The notes: generated by a model from the letters alone, not told the origin. Counted from the stretch's first letter, positions 1-11,544 are shown. The stretch is 64,000 bases of DNA from Manduca sexta (GCF_014839805.1 NC_051142.1:15780589-15844588), one strand, 5' to 3'. Numbers and translations are program-made.

Positions 1-19
1 TTTGGAAACTCTGATGATG

Positions 20-235
20 CGATTTCGAAATAAAACTAGTTTCCAGATTTTATCGGGTTTTTATATAATTATTTAAACTTTATATAGTTGTAAAATGTAT
101 GAAGATATTGCTTAAACTTTACGCACAACCAACACCTCAGTCCGTCCCGTGAGAAGACTGCAGTCTTCGAAACGTCGAGTCGAGTGAAAATTTAAAATAA
201 AAGAAGCCGCGATAGAATCTGAAAAATAGTTTCAT
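20..235 (+). repeat. Interspersed repeat, family D (full-looking copy)
   Basis: Contains the core 'gaagactgcagtcttcgaaa' followed by 'cgtcgag' and a tail 'gatagaatctgaaaaatag'. The same core and tail recur near 9.3, 24.4 and 46.5 kb, and the tail alone near 0.77, 21.3 and 57.8 kb. No terminal inverted repeats are visible, so a retrotransposed element is more likely than a DNA transposon. Class not determined. Confidence 0.5.
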
Positions 236-240
236 TTTGA

Positions 241-837
241 TCTCTAACATCCGCGTAAATATAAGAAATCATACCGGTGCGATTATGAAAATTATTTCAA
301 TAATCCAGGGACATAGTTGCAGACAAAAGAATGTTAGTATATCATTATTTTCCTTAACATGGCATCGATTTGCCTGGAATAATTGACCTGATTGGAATTA
401 TCCCTGTTTATTAGCAGTTTAAGGATAATCATGTTTGACGATATACTCTTCCATTATCAAACGTATTATTAATAATTATGTGATTTAAATTGTTCTAGAA
501 GTTTTTCTTTGAGAAGAATGCCTTAGAGAAAACACATTTGTTTGATTTTTTATTGTTTTATTACTTTTTTGTACTTTATTGAATTATGGTTTAATTGGTC
601 ATTAATATGTTATCATTACAAAATAAGAATCAATCTTAATGATCTTTATCTCGATTTACGTAAGAAAATCCCAAGTTTGTGCAAGTTTCCAACTATATAC
701 GAGTATATATAATATATGGTTGGAAGCTTGCGCAAGCCTGGGTTTGGAAAAAAAACATTGGAATTGATATTTTATAATTTTTATAATATTGCGATAAAAT
801 CCGAAAAATATTACTGGTGGTATGTGCTCATACGTGA
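241..837. other. AT-rich, no gene seen
   Basis: No coding signal. It holds an imperfect inverted repeat (681-698 against 714-731, 16 of 18 positions matching, around a TA-rich 15-base loop) and, at 770-812, the family D tail 'gcgataaaatccgaaaaata'. Confidence 0.5.
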
Positions 838-1112
838 GTGTCCGGCTGGGTGGGTAGCATCGCAATGTCTATTTCTGCCGCCAAGCAGGAGTATGTAATT
901 ACTGTTGTGTTCCAGTTTGAAGGATATTGTAGCCAGTGTAACTACTGGATATAATAAGACTTCACATCTCATGTCTCAGGATGGCGAGCGCAGTGGAATA
1001 CCAAACAATACTTTGTAAATCAAGGTTTTTTTAGTGTTGCTACTGCTTATGGGCGTATCGCCTACCACCAGGCGAACGGCAAACTTGTCTCGACATTCAA
1101 AGCAATCAAAAA
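838..1112 (+). mobile_element. Interspersed element, family A (near full length)
   Basis: Order of landmarks: 'tctatttctgccgccaagca', 'gtagccagtgtaactactgg', 'ctcatgtctcaggatggcga', 'gcgcagtggaataccaaaca' and an end near 'aggcgaacggcaaacttgtc' followed by an A-rich tract. Eight other parts of the window share these landmarks in the same order. Looks like a non-LTR-mobilised SINE or LINE 3' end; no coding region seen. Confidence 0.6.
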
Positions 1113-1439
1113 CATAGTTTTATTTCAATGCCTATTCTTAGTATTTTGTAATATATTTCATATCCTACTTTCGAACAAGATTAATAGTAATTTGTCAATT
1201 CTAGAGAAAGGCAAAGTGCATGCGAACGGGATCTCATTGTTGTGTGATGAATGACTACCGCTGGTTGATAACGATTGTACCACATGTCTATATTTAACGC
1301 ATGAATCATGCAGAACTGCCTGATTGTATATTTAGCACTCTGGCATAGACAAGATTCCCAACATTTGCAATTATGGTAAATACTAATAAACAATAATTAA
1401 AATAAATCAAATCTTACTTATTAATATTAATACCTTCCT
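1113..1439. other. No gene seen
   Basis: AT-rich sequence without repeat landmarks. The stretch 1200-1375 is less AT-rich and of mixed composition, but gives no convincing reading frame. Confidence 0.4.
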
Positions 1440-1556
1440 TGCCGAACTACATCTTACACTGGCTACAATGTTCTTCAATACAACAGTGACTACACACTGC
1501 TGCTTGGTGGCAGAAATAGACATTACTCTCTCATATTAGAGACCTACCACCATTAA
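1440..1556 (-). mobile_element. Family A fragment
   Basis: Reverse complement of the 5' half of family A: 'acactggctacaatgttctt', then 'tggtggcagaaatagacatt', ending near 'gagacctaccacc'. Truncated at its 3' side. Confidence 0.5.
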
Positions 1557-1967
1557 TAATAGTGTGATGTGTTTACACATTGGTTATGATTGTATTAATC
1601 TTACCATTAACGCGTAGTTAGTGGTAGGGATAGTATATTGGATCGCCTTTTATACAACATCTTTATGTTACCGCGTCTTTACGCGGCTTGAACGATCTTT
1701 CTTTTCTGCTAAATTATAAGATTACCTAAATGTTTTTGGACATATTTATAAATAATGTTGAATTTGGCAGATTGATGTGCGTAAAACAAACAAGAATTTA
1801 AGATTCATTATATGCATCCATAATGACAGAATATAAGTCTGTGTTGCACTTTATGTGTAGTAATAACATTGAAATTAACTAATTTATTTTGGTGACAACC
1901 ACCATGGCGTGGCCTAGATGGTCTACAATTGCCGTTGCCAATCAGTTTAGTTAAACATGACCCATAC

Positions 1968-2187
1968 CATAGGAGTCGTGGTGCGCCGCGTGGTGGTGAT
2001 GCCAGGTCTGGTGCGGCGCGAAGTGCGCGTACTGCTGCAATCGCGGCCCGCTGGCGACGTATCCAAGCCCGTAGCCCTCGGCGCAGTCGCCGCTGCTGCC
2101 GCCATACGCGCCGCTGTGCGCGCCGCCGCTGCCCCCGAACATCCTGGCTTCTCACTGCACAATCACCATTCTATGACACACGAACTT
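1968..2187 (-). CDS. Probable exon with start codon of a Gly/His-rich, transcription-factor-like protein
   Basis: Seen: a GC-rich block in AT-rich DNA, bounded on the minus strand by a pyrimidine-rich acceptor (attattcttttgttacag, 2188-2205) and a donor (ATG|GTATGG, GT at 1967-1966). The start ATG is at 2142-2140 with A at -3; an in-frame TGA lies four codons upstream. It encodes 58 whole codons plus one base (phase 1): MFGGSGG..., a Gly/Ser-rich stretch (residues 3-19), a Tyr/Gly stretch (about 24-30), then HQTWHHHH (44-51) and HHDSY. Codons are strongly GC-ending. Without splicing the frame stops at 1953. Inference: an N-terminal exon of a developmental regulator whose DNA-binding exons lie left of the window, with 5' UTR exons to the right. 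No domain is present, so the family is not identified. Alternative: chance open frame in a CpG-rich regulatory island; the paired splice sites argue against this. Confidence 0.6.
2152..2169 (-). other. Five-codon upstream ORF in the 5' leader of the 1968-2187 exon
   Basis: On the minus strand an ATG at 2169 opens five codons and stops with TGA at 2154-2152, ten bases before the main ATG and in the same frame. If the exon is used, this could lower translation of the main frame. Inferred from sequence only. Confidence 0.35.
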
Positions 2188-2205
2188 CTGTAACAAAAGA
2201 ATAAT

Positions 2206-3106
2206 ATATGTAATTGAAATTTTGGTAGTTAGTCTAATGTGGCGGATCAAGAGTCTTGTGGCGATTTCGATATCTATGCGATGCAATGTAATCTAGTAGT
2301 CTGGTTTTCGTGTTCACTCAATAATTTAAATAAAAATTGGTTTCCATATTTGTATTGCATTTTTTTTATTCTTCGATATCTATAACATAGGGCTTAATAT
2401 ACTATTAATTGTTTAAATTATGTGTTAGAGGGTATTCATTTATTTATTATTAAACAGCGAAATAGCATAATTAGAAAATATTGACTACGCTAAATTACAA
2501 TAGAAATATGAACAATATAATTTTTCAACGATCGCGTGACACACATAACAATAGTTTTTTTAGAATTTATCTATGTTTGCTTTTGGAGTCTCAGTTTAAT
2601 GTATTATGATAAATTGTTTTTTAGAATAAAGAGTAAAGTTTTTGGAGCCAATTTACTGTAATATGATAAATACACATTTCTACACTTAATGACAGTAAAG
2701 TTTAGCATAGTATTATGGTTTAGTGGGGCGCGTGCCCCGCCCCTAACAATGCCCGCAGACCGCCTTTGAAATAATGATGGTTGGCTAAAAATAGGTAATA
2801 TAATAGTCAGTATTGTCAAAGACGTTTTCATCACATAATTTATAGTTATGTATACAACTGGTGGACTATTTGTAGTAGATAAGTAATCATCTTAATGAAA
2901 CTAAAGAATTGTTTTTGAAGGAAAATGAATGAATTAGGCAGTTAATGGAGATTTCTTAGGCCCATGGTAATCTCATTGAACAAAACGCATCAAAAAGTTT
3001 ATAATTGACACGTATCAGTGCGACAGAAGTGTCTCGGTAGAGCTTAAAACTGTCTAATAATTTAGGCAATATGCCTTTCTGTAGAAAGTAAAATATAATA
3101 ATAATA
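2206..3106. other. No gene seen; upstream intron of the 1968 exon by inference
   Basis: AT-rich. A short GC-rich patch at 2724-2770 ('gggcgcgtgccccgcccc') may be a relic of a GC-ended MITE, but no partner end is visible. Confidence 0.4.
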
Positions 3107-3154
3107 ACATAAAATTAGCGTTTACTATTGTAATAGTAAACGCTAATTTTATGT
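3107..3154. repeat. Perfect inverted repeat, 23-bp arms, 2-bp spacer
   Basis: Left arm 3107-3129 (begins acataaaattagcg) is the exact reverse complement of 3132-3154; only 'gt' separates them. The arms stop matching immediately outside. Not flanked by a clear target duplication. See findings. Confidence 0.9.
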
Positions 3155-3454
3155 ACAATAATGATACATTCTAACGACAGACATCGATAGCATATGTCGT
3201 TCCTATACGATTTTTGTGTTCCTATTAGCGTTAACGATTGCAAAAACAAACCTTGGCTACGGCTCGTAAACTGATAATAAAAAAAAAACTGTCCTACGTT
3301 ATCCTACTATGTATAAAAAAATAGTAAAAGTCTAAATATTGACCTATTGAATATTCATGATATTAATCATTTCACAATCTATATCAATACTTTAGAAAGT
3401 GACTTGATACTTGATCAGAGTATATACGTAAATATTTTGATGGATATGTTTGTT

Positions 3455-3575
3455 AAATCGGCGAGTGATTGGCGGTATCGCGTGCAACCTCGCAGATACC
3501 GGCGCATGCGCAACACTGATACCACACGTACACGTCGCCGACGCTGCGCCAAATCAGCTGTTTTGATGTGCCGTG
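3455..3575. promoter_or_regulatory. GC-richer island, candidate cis-regulatory element
   Basis: About 120 bp of mixed, CpG-containing sequence ('ccggcgcatgcgcaac', 'cacgtcgccgacgctgcg') in AT-rich surroundings, with no repeat landmarks. Composition is the only evidence. Confidence 0.25.
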
Positions 3576-3576
3576 A

Positions 3577-4377
3577 ATAAATTATAGCTGAGAAATAATT
3601 GGCATAAAAAAAATGGAAAATAGTTTGAAATTTATATTTATTGGATAAAAAAACCTTTGGACGTACAAGAAAAATGTGGTTTAGTACATGGGAATACCTA
3701 ATATATTATCGATATAAATAAAAAAGGATATTTTTAGTAATACTTTCACTTTAGAAAATATATACTTTGGCGAGTTTTTCATTTACTTGAAATAGCGAGT
3801 CATATTTTGGATCTTGCTTCGTCAGTTTAGTAGCAAGGTATTCAGATTACAATATATTGGGAGGTCTTTTCACCGAAGGATAAGCAATCTTTGTTCATAT
3901 ATTTAAATAATTTAACTTAGTTTCTCGTGAATCTATGTTTGATATAGCTAAAAAAATGTAAGATATAAAAAATATTACGTTTACTTGAAACTAGACTCAT
4001 CAAACATATTAAAAATTACAACAATACTGCAACATCAGCCTTTTCAACAATAACCCACGATACGTGTCCTACGGCCTACCTATCAACTATCAGCGTACTA
4101 GCTCAAAGCATTTTGTACCTAACTCCATCGACATAAAGTATTGATATTGCCACATCGGTATTACCTAATAAATATCGCTAGAACGTATGCTATCTCCGCC
4201 ACAAGTGTGTCAGTAATGCCACAGTTGCGTTGCGACCGATTGTACACTCATGTAAAGGCAAGTGCAGATAGCAAGGTTACACAATTTACCAACGCTTACC
4301 TTTGGCAGACAACCGGGCTAGGAGGTATCGATAGTGTGAACCTGGCTTTCATTAAGATTATAGTAATAGATACTGTT
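3577..4377. other. No gene seen
   Basis: AT-rich to 4020, then 4020-4360 is of more balanced composition. Short open frames there have no recognisable protein character. Confidence 0.4.
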
Positions 4378-4570
4378 TGAGCTGGTGGTAGGATATATTT
4401 TGTAATCACCTAAATAGAGAACACTGTATAGGCGTTAAAATCCGCCATAGTAGCCCACTCAAATGTCTCGCGTTCCAGGATCAGTCTGTGTATATACGGT
4501 TTAAACAGGCCGGCATAATTGTGTCGATTGGCGAGGGATAATCATCTCTCGTCAGTCGCTATTTTATCTG
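4378..4570 (+). mobile_element. Interspersed element, family C
   Basis: Starts 'gagctggtggtaggatatat' and ends 'aatcatctctcgtcag', with the internal landmark 'caggccggcataattgtgtc'. The landmark recurs at 23.5, 23.6 and 26.6 kb, with a degraded form at 41.2 kb. No terminal inverted repeats found. Confidence 0.5.
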
Positions 4571-4654
4571 GAGCCACTCCGCTTACTATCAGGTAGCAAT
4601 AACTAATAATATGCATAAACGAGGTCTGCAAATCGTTCCAATGATAATTACATA

Positions 4655-4692
4655 AACATCAATTAAGAAAGGGAAGCCGGCAGGAATCAGGG
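4655..4692 (+). mobile_element. Fragment of hAT-type MITE family B
   Basis: 'gaaagggaagccggcaggaa' followed by 'tcagggtata' matches the 3' part of family B, but the terminal 'cttcgccactg' is missing. Confidence 0.4.
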
Positions 4693-4823
4693 TATATCTA
4701 TTTTTATTATTATTTACAAAAAAATACAATTATTACAAAAAAATAGCATATATGAAACCACACAGATTTATTCTAGAGCTAATAAGAATTTACAACAGTA
4801 TCGATACATAACTATAGGTAATA

Positions 4824-4992
4824 ATAATAATAATAATATCAACTCTGTTTTATACACTGTCCCACTGCTGGGCAGGGCCTCCTCTACTACTGAGAGGGAT
4901 TAGGCCATAGTCCACCACGCTGGCCTAGTGCGGATTGGTAGACTATACTCACCCTCAAAATTCCTAGAGAAAACTACTCAGGTATGCAGGTT
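4824..4992 (-). mobile_element. tRNA-derived SINE S1, 5'-truncated
   Basis: Reverse complement of the S1 3' half: a (TAA)n tail at the left, then 'ctactgagagggattaggcc' and 'ctggcctagtgcggattggt', breaking off near 'tatgcaggttt'. The tRNA-like head is absent. Confidence 0.7.
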
Positions 4993-5904
4993 TATACTAT
5001 AGGTACTTAGTATAATATATATCGACCCTTTGTCACTGTCGTATAATATATCTATATTTTACATATGACATTACTTATAGTATTTTGCTGACATATGCGT
5101 GACTATACGATATTATTGTCCAGTTGTCAACTGCGGAGGTCTTAATTATTGAACCATACAACGATAGTATTCGATAATATTGATCAGATACATTCGACAA
5201 GAAACCGATATTCACAAAGGTCACAATGGAAATTTATAATATATTTTACTCTTCTTGACATTTTAACTTTCATGTATTTACTATTTTTGATAAGGAATTA
5301 GCTGGGCTAATAAATACCAAGAGGTGTAAATTCATTGTGATATGGTTTTTGTATGTTTTTGGAATAAGGGTCCGCTGGTTGCAAGAACACTAGACTTTGT
5401 GCAAGGTTATTGCATTATTGCATTGCGTTATTAATGAAATCACATATTTATCTTTTTATATTTCTGCTGTGATAATCGAGTTTTCGATTCGTCGGAGTAC
5501 AGTATTTGGCATGAAGAGCGCTACATCATGTTAAACAGTACGCAAATTACATCTGGGGTTGTATACTACGTGGACCTTGTAGAAACAATGGGTGTTGGCC
5601 TGATGATAGCAGCGGAAAAGACGCGGTTTGCGGTATTTAGTAACGCAATATAAAAATGATCCTGTATACCACAAGTTGGCAATTAAAATAACCTGATGGT
5701 AACTGATCTTCAGCGCGCATAAGCCAATGATACCAGAAATATCATGGCCGGTTGTAAATGGCAATTAATATTGTCTTCTGTATTTTATTTTTATTTTATT
5801 GATGAAAAACAAACAGATATACATTAAATATGAGTAAATAAGCACATACATAAATTTTATTAGCATATATTACAAAATATAACGTTTTAACAGAATATAA
5901 ACTA
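4993..5904. other. No gene seen
   Basis: AT-rich. The stretch 5560-5765 has mixed composition and, on the minus strand, 'cagttaccatcaggtt', a phrase common in lepidopteran repeat tails; no family could be assigned. Confidence 0.35.
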
Positions 5905-6175
5905 TGTATAATGCCTCAGTGGCGTAATACTGCATGCGCGGTACGGCAGCGCTCTGAGATACTGGGTACGAATCCCGAGACGGGCGAAGTGATATTTGGG
6001 TTTTTATGCTCAGAATCAGCCCAAGTCTGAAATTTGTGCCCAATATGGCGATAGGATCGCCGTCTATAACATCATGAGACAATATCATTAATACACTTGG
6101 CACAAAGTGGGTGTCCTTCTTGCGCCTCTGCATACTCCTTCGGGGATAAATGTGAGATGTGTGTGTATAATATTT
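5905..6175 (+). mobile_element. tRNA-derived SINE S2, near full length
   Basis: Begins 'tgcctcagtggcgtaatact' (A-box-like), then B-box-like 'ggtacgaatcccgagacggg', the body 'gtgcccaatatggcgatagg' and the tail 'ttcggggataaatgtgagat' ending in a TG-rich run. Pol III promoter boxes identify a tRNA-derived SINE. Confidence 0.75.
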
Positions 6176-6300
6176 AGGTACAAGCAAATAATATACAATA
6201 CAAAACAAAGGAGTGATAATCTAATTTATAAATAATACTAATCTGAATCTAAATCAATCAGCATGGCACTACTGCTTTAAAAGGTCAGAATGAAACATAT

Positions 6301-6416
6301 AACGGCGATAGCCTAATTGGTTGTGGGACGGACAGCCGAGACGAATGTCCGCAGGTTCAAAGCCAACGGCACACACCTCTAATTTTTCTTAAGAAATTAC
6401 GTCAGATACGCAGGAG
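6301..6416 (+). mobile_element. SINE S1 head fragment
   Basis: 'ggcgatagcctaattggttg' (A box) and 'cgcaggttcaaagccaacgg' (B box) of S1, followed by a body that breaks off early. The 3' half is missing. Confidence 0.6.
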
Positions 6417-6484
6417 ATATTAAAGTGCACAACAAGACGGCAACCCGACATGACCGGCGAACCTTGTCACAATTATTTTTGAGT

Positions 6485-6556
6485 TTCGAACCCAGAACCT
6501 CAGCGCGGAAATCATCCTCGTACTGCATACGCATTACAACTACGCCATCGAAACAG
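6485..6556 (-). mobile_element. SINE S2 head fragment
   Basis: Reverse complement of the S2 head: 'cgaacccagaacctcagcgc' carries the B box and 'acaactacgccatcg' the A box. Body and tail are absent. Confidence 0.5.
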
Positions 6557-6559
6557 ACA

Positions 6560-8812
6560 ATAAATATAATAATGAAAAATAGTAAATATAATAAATACGT
6601 AGGTACAATGACGTGGTAGTGCAATACTCTACCGAACATCGTAGACCCATATTACTAAATAAATGACTCAACAACACTCTAAATAGTAATCAATAAAATT
6701 AAGTAAGCTATTAAATTAAGTACAGTCGTAAAACCATACAGTAAATCATATCGCACTGACGCAACTACCCTTCTTTATTAACACAAGTTATGCTAGCGAC
6801 TGCTTCTTCGTAGAAATTTTGTTTGTATTATTTATTTCACCAGCTAAGCTATATACAAACAAATATAAAGTTAATTTAAATGAGGAACCAATCCTCAAAA
6901 AAAATAAATTTGAAAGTGCATATAAACATAAATACACGAATTGGAAAGAAGATTTCTTATGTGGGTACAGAGTAAACCGCCTTAAAAATTTACTAAAAAC
7001 TTAAAAAATAACCGGTATATGCTGATTATCAAATTAGGAGTCGGTGACTAATTAAATATATAGGTAAAGTAGTAAGGTAGTAATTAAGCTAGTTAAATGA
7101 TTAGATCAGTTACGCTTCCTAGAGTTTCGCTTAAAATAATCAAAATCCGTTCAACCCTTAACAAACAAATAAACTGTCTCCATTTTATCACGTATAGATG
7201 GCGCTATTAGTCAAACATATCGCTCTCGTTTGTATATATGACATATTGGTGTAATTATATCTATATTTAGCCGACACATGTACTTCGGATTTGTAGCTAT
7301 AAGTGCTTTATGACGAGCGGCAAAAAATGGAGATGGAGTGGGCCCGATGCAATTAACTTGTAAACGCTGCTTGTGAAAAAAAATTGGGGGTGAATTCTAA
7401 ATATATTTTTTAAGATACACTTTTTGTTACAAAACCTAATTATTATTACTGATAATAATAGTCGTCCTATATCGTTATTTTACTCTGTACTCTATAATAT
7501 ATAGAGCATCTTGAAGTTAGAGACTTTGATTTAGCTTCCTGTATTGAAAATAAGCGCATTTTTATAGTACCCATATTTAAAAACAGAGTATAGATACTCG
7601 TAAGAATCAGTTGTGAGAAAAACGTTCTGTTACTAAATATGTTAGCATTTTTATTTTTATAGAACTTCATAGGATATAATTAGGGTTATAATTTATCATG
7701 CACGTGACCCTTGGGATTTATCGAAAAAAAAAACACTTCCAATAAAACTAGTTAAACGGTATCCAACTAATCACTGTTATACTTCCTTCATATTTTGAGT
7801 CAAAGACACAAATGATTACCTGATCACTCACCTAAATATCTTCTAGCAAAGTCTATCGTTCAAACATATGTTAGTTTCAGCGTTACGCAAATAGGTGTTG
7901 ACTTTACACGTGTATCGTCAGTAAATCACCGATACCCGAGACTCGACAAGCGACACTCGACGCCTGGCGCCTAGATACCCCGACATCCCCGACACTCGCC
8001 TCTCGCATTCCTACTCGACACCAAGGACATGAAGTGACTTATTGATTTACACTGCTATAATTCACAGGTATATTTAGAACTGAGTTGAATAGGATTTTGT
8101 ATTTCTCTTTTTGAAGAAGAATATTTTACAAGGAGCACTTTTCATTTTAATTAACGAGAATTGCAATATTTTGACTTGATAGAAAAAAAACATTAAGAGA
8201 TTAAAAAGAAATAGTAAACTATGAATTTTAACAATTATAATATAATATGAAAGAATTTAAAAAAATATCCACACCAAAAAAGTATTTCGTAGTGCCCTGT
8301 CATCAAATATGTTAAATTATGCAAAAAAATAATAATATGAAAAACATATGGTTACATCATAATCATCTAAAATTTTGTGGTGTCTAAATATATTACTTTC
8401 AAATCTAGGTGATGTTGAAAATATCTATCATAGTTTAGATTATTAAATCTCAATATCTCAAGGATAATTATTAAGTATTTGTCGTTACTAGCAGTCGCAA
8501 ATCGAAATTCGACCGTCAAATTTAATATATTTCTAAGACGTATTAGCAAGAAAGAAACTGCACTCTTCTATATCAACTTTATGCCAAATCTCACTCCTGC
8601 GTGCGCGCAATGTGCTTAAAAAGCGGTACATTTTTTTTCTTTGCGTTTGAATATATAGATTAGAAAAATTGCTAATACAGAATGAAGTAAACGCACCTAC
8701 GATAATGATAGGACAAATACATTGAGAGAAGTAAACGCTACTATTTATGGTAGGACACAATGACCTAGCGATATGCCATTTTTCTACTCCATACTTGTGT
8801 TACAGGGTGGTT
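6560..8812. other. Long AT-rich stretch, no gene seen
   Basis: Nothing coding. A patch at 7915-8030 is richer in CGA repeats ('gacactcgacgcc', 'gacactcgcctctcg'). Two similar phrases 'gtaaacgcacctacgataat' (8689) and 'gtaaacgctactatttatgg' (8731) form a short imperfect duplication ending in 'aggac'. Confidence 0.45.
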
Positions 8813-8960
8813 TGGAGGCGAGAGGCGGGCCGACCGCTCTGATTTACGCGATACATTAGCGCTCGGGCCGCACCGCGATTTATTAGCCGGCAAACCGAAA
8901 TTATGTATGCAATTTATCCACGTTCCGCCTGCGTATACTCAATTAACGATCTGGATCTGG
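8813..8960. promoter_or_regulatory. Candidate cis-regulatory island
   Basis: GC-richer, non-repetitive sequence with homeodomain-type cores ('gatttattagcc', 'caattaacgat') next to GC blocks ('cgctcgggccgcaccgcg'). Composition and motif mix only; conservation not tested. Confidence 0.3.
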
Positions 8961-9294
8961 TAGGGTTCCCGAAAATTCTTGAAATTACCGAGATGTAATT
9001 GTAGGATTTTAAAAATATGATAGGAAGTATAATAAAACAGTGATACAGTTTAAAAAGCTTTATTGGAAGTGTGTTTTTCTCATGATAAATTGAAACTCCA
9101 TTTATATTCTATAATGTTTTTTTTTGGATGAGTAAAGGATGAGAGCTGGTTTATCGCATGATTGGAAATGGATCATTAAATATTTATGCTCGGTAGGTAC
9201 ATGATTAGAATATTTTTCAGATAAGACGACAACATATTTTGTATGTAAGATGTTACTTAAGTTCTAGAAGGGATTTGTAAGTAAATTTCAAAAC

Positions 9295-9395
9295 TTTTAA
9301 AATGAATGTAATAAATGGAAACCAATACTTAAGTTTGTCCCGTGACCATGGAGGCTTAAAAGCCTTCGAATTTGAAACGTCAAGACTAAAAAATA
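9295..9395 (+). repeat. Family D fragment
   Basis: 'tgtcccgtgaccatggaggc' then 'cttcgaatttgaaacgtcaa' match the core of family D; tail diverged. Confidence 0.4.
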
Positions 9396-9639
9396 ATCAA
9401 AATCACGAAAATGCCAAAAAAGTTCTTCTTCAATAACTTTAGTACTTTTAACGTTTTTGGTTTACAAATTGTATCATATTCTTTTAGTCAACAGGCAATA
9501 GACTGACAAGATCTTAGTGCCTAAGAGTATGTCACTAATGCTAGAAAAAACATGGTTCCTGGTTTAGCCGAAAAAATCGCGAGCAAAAAATATTTTTTTC
9601 ATTTTATAAAACAGCTATGACATAACACACACGTGACGT

Positions 9640-9850
9640 CATACGCAATATAGCATTATCCAACACTCTTCGCGTCTATTTCGGTGGTACATTAGCCGGT
9701 GTCCGACCTAGGCCAACGCCGGCATCGCATTTAGAACCACTTGAGAGCGCGTCTGTTCATGCACGCCGGCGCCAGCGCATTACGGCCCTCACACACTGAG
9801 AGATACGCTAATGATATATCGAGGTGACCCACTTGTCAGTTTGGCTACCT
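9640..9850. promoter_or_regulatory. Candidate cis-regulatory island
   Basis: Starts with a CRE-like 'acgtgacgtcat' and continues with CpG-bearing unique sequence ('aggccaacgccggcatcgca', 'cacgccggcgccagcgcatt'), ending at 'aatgatatatcgag'. No open frame of note. Confidence 0.3.
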
Positions 9851-10478
9851 CTTACATGATTTTGAGCACGGTTTTGTAGTGGCATACGCAGTCTTGTGGT
9901 AGAAGATAGATTAGGTATTTTTATATGCAAGCGAGCTGGTAGATAATCAGATGGTAAGTAATACACACAATCTATGAATATTTATGATGCTAAAGGAATT
10001 ACATTTTTGACCCGAAACACTTCATGATTATAAAAGAATCATCAGTATAGACATAATTTTACATCGATTTCTGTGAGAAACTGATACGTCTATGATGCTG
10101 TCCTGTTCATGCTTACAATATTATAATGACTTGCATTTCAAATTCTTGATATTAGTGGTCACATTTCTATCTGTTCCGCACTCTAATGGTATTTATATTA
10201 AATTAAAAAATTCTGGAATCTGGAAATCGAAACAGTTCTTATAACATAAACTCGGTGTGGTTAAAGATCAGCACGTAACTATTTGTTAATAAACAAGACT
10301 GGTTAATCGTGCATCCTTTTTAGTTAGTGACTCAAGTGGCACAACTTGAGTCAATTAGATAGCAAACCACTTAATGCGGTCTGATATGGACAGTAGGTCA
10401 AGGGCACTTTTATGTAAATATAACAGCCTTGTACATTGTCTTACTGCTGAGGACGAGCTGTTGCTGATTGAGTTTAGA

Positions 10479-10654
10479 CAGGGGCGTAGCTACTACCATA
10501 TCAGCCGTATCAGTGATACGGGGCCCTCGAGTTTTGGTGTCCCTCTTGGCCCATACTTACATTAAACTAAGCGGGTGCACAAAAGTTCGCACTGCCCTGA
10601 AGAGCCCCCAACAAATATAGATATAGGGCACCTTTGTGGTAAGCTACGCTACTG
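10479..10654. mobile_element. hAT-type MITE, family F (176 bp)
   Basis: Ends are 'caggggcgtagctac' and the reverse complement of 'cagtagcgtagcttac'. The flanks 'agtttaga' (10471-10478) and 'ggtttagg' (10655-10662) match at 6 of 8 positions, consistent with an aged 8-bp target duplication. No transposase inside. Single copy in the window. Confidence 0.6.
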
Positions 10655-11012
10655 GGTTTAGGCTTTAGTCCACCAATCTGGGCAGCTCTATAGCAGTTTT
10701 ACCCCTGTTTGAGATTTTCTGTCAATAAAAAGGAAGAATGGTAACTTCGTTACGTAATTTAAATTAAGTAGTATAAAAACATCCAATATTCTTTTGGTTT
10801 ACAACACGTGGTTCTCATCTTAGTTCTTTACTACGTGTTTTGCTACCTACCTTACATAGTAAATATAACAAACCAAAAATACTTCGACATCAAAAAATAT
10901 TTTGTAATTATTTCAACATAAGAAGAAGATTATAAAATATGACTATGGCAATGCAAGATTAAGAACAATACTGGCACTACATGTGAGCTTCAAACGTAAA
11001 GTAATAACAGAA

Positions 11013-11210
11013 ATTTGCGGGGCCCTTTAGGGCCGGTGCCTGCCTAGGTCTCAATGCCACCGGATCTTGGACCTAGGCACATAGGCAAAGGATGGGAACA
11101 CCGTAGGTTCTTAGTCGGTAAAAGTCTGACACGTCCTCCCGCCCATCCCAAGGCGGGAGATAGTCAACTGACGATTTACCTACGTAAAAAAAAAAAAAAA
11201 AAAAAAAAAA
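11013..11210 (+). mobile_element. Recent 5'-truncated non-LTR insertion with poly(A) tail
   Basis: A 198-bp insert bounded by the perfect 13-bp duplication 'agtaataacagaa' (11000-11012 and 11211-11223) and ending in 25-26 A residues (11186-11211). The body has a stem-like 'ctcccgcccatcccaaggcg' followed by 'ggaga'. Long uniform A tail and perfect target duplication mean young, target-primed insertion. Parent LINE or SINE not identified with certainty. Confidence 0.75.
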
Positions 11211-11544
11211 AGTAATAACAGAAGCAGCTGAAATCAAACTAATTTTGTTAATTGTCGAAGGAAAAAATTAACGTCCATTGCTGGTAAAATAGTGGTTCAA
11301 CCACATTCATATTGACTCGAGTAAAATATTTGTTTGCCTTACTTGTGAAATACTTTATTAGTTTCATAGTTGTTTTTGTTGGCGATTATCATAATAAAAA
11401 TAGTTTGTTTTGGGTTAATTGCATTACTTTATACATACGTTTCATTTGTATATATTCTGTACTGTCTGAAGGAATATGTCGAGCATGAATTAGTGTGTAT
11501 ATATTTGAAAAGTATTGAGAGGAATATATCAAGCATATCCCTTG

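Noticed and set aside
1947..2204. Alternative frames over the GC-rich exon on both strands
   Set aside because: They read as Arg/Ala-rich low-complexity; only the MFGGSGG frame fits the start context, amino-acid variety and splice-site pair.
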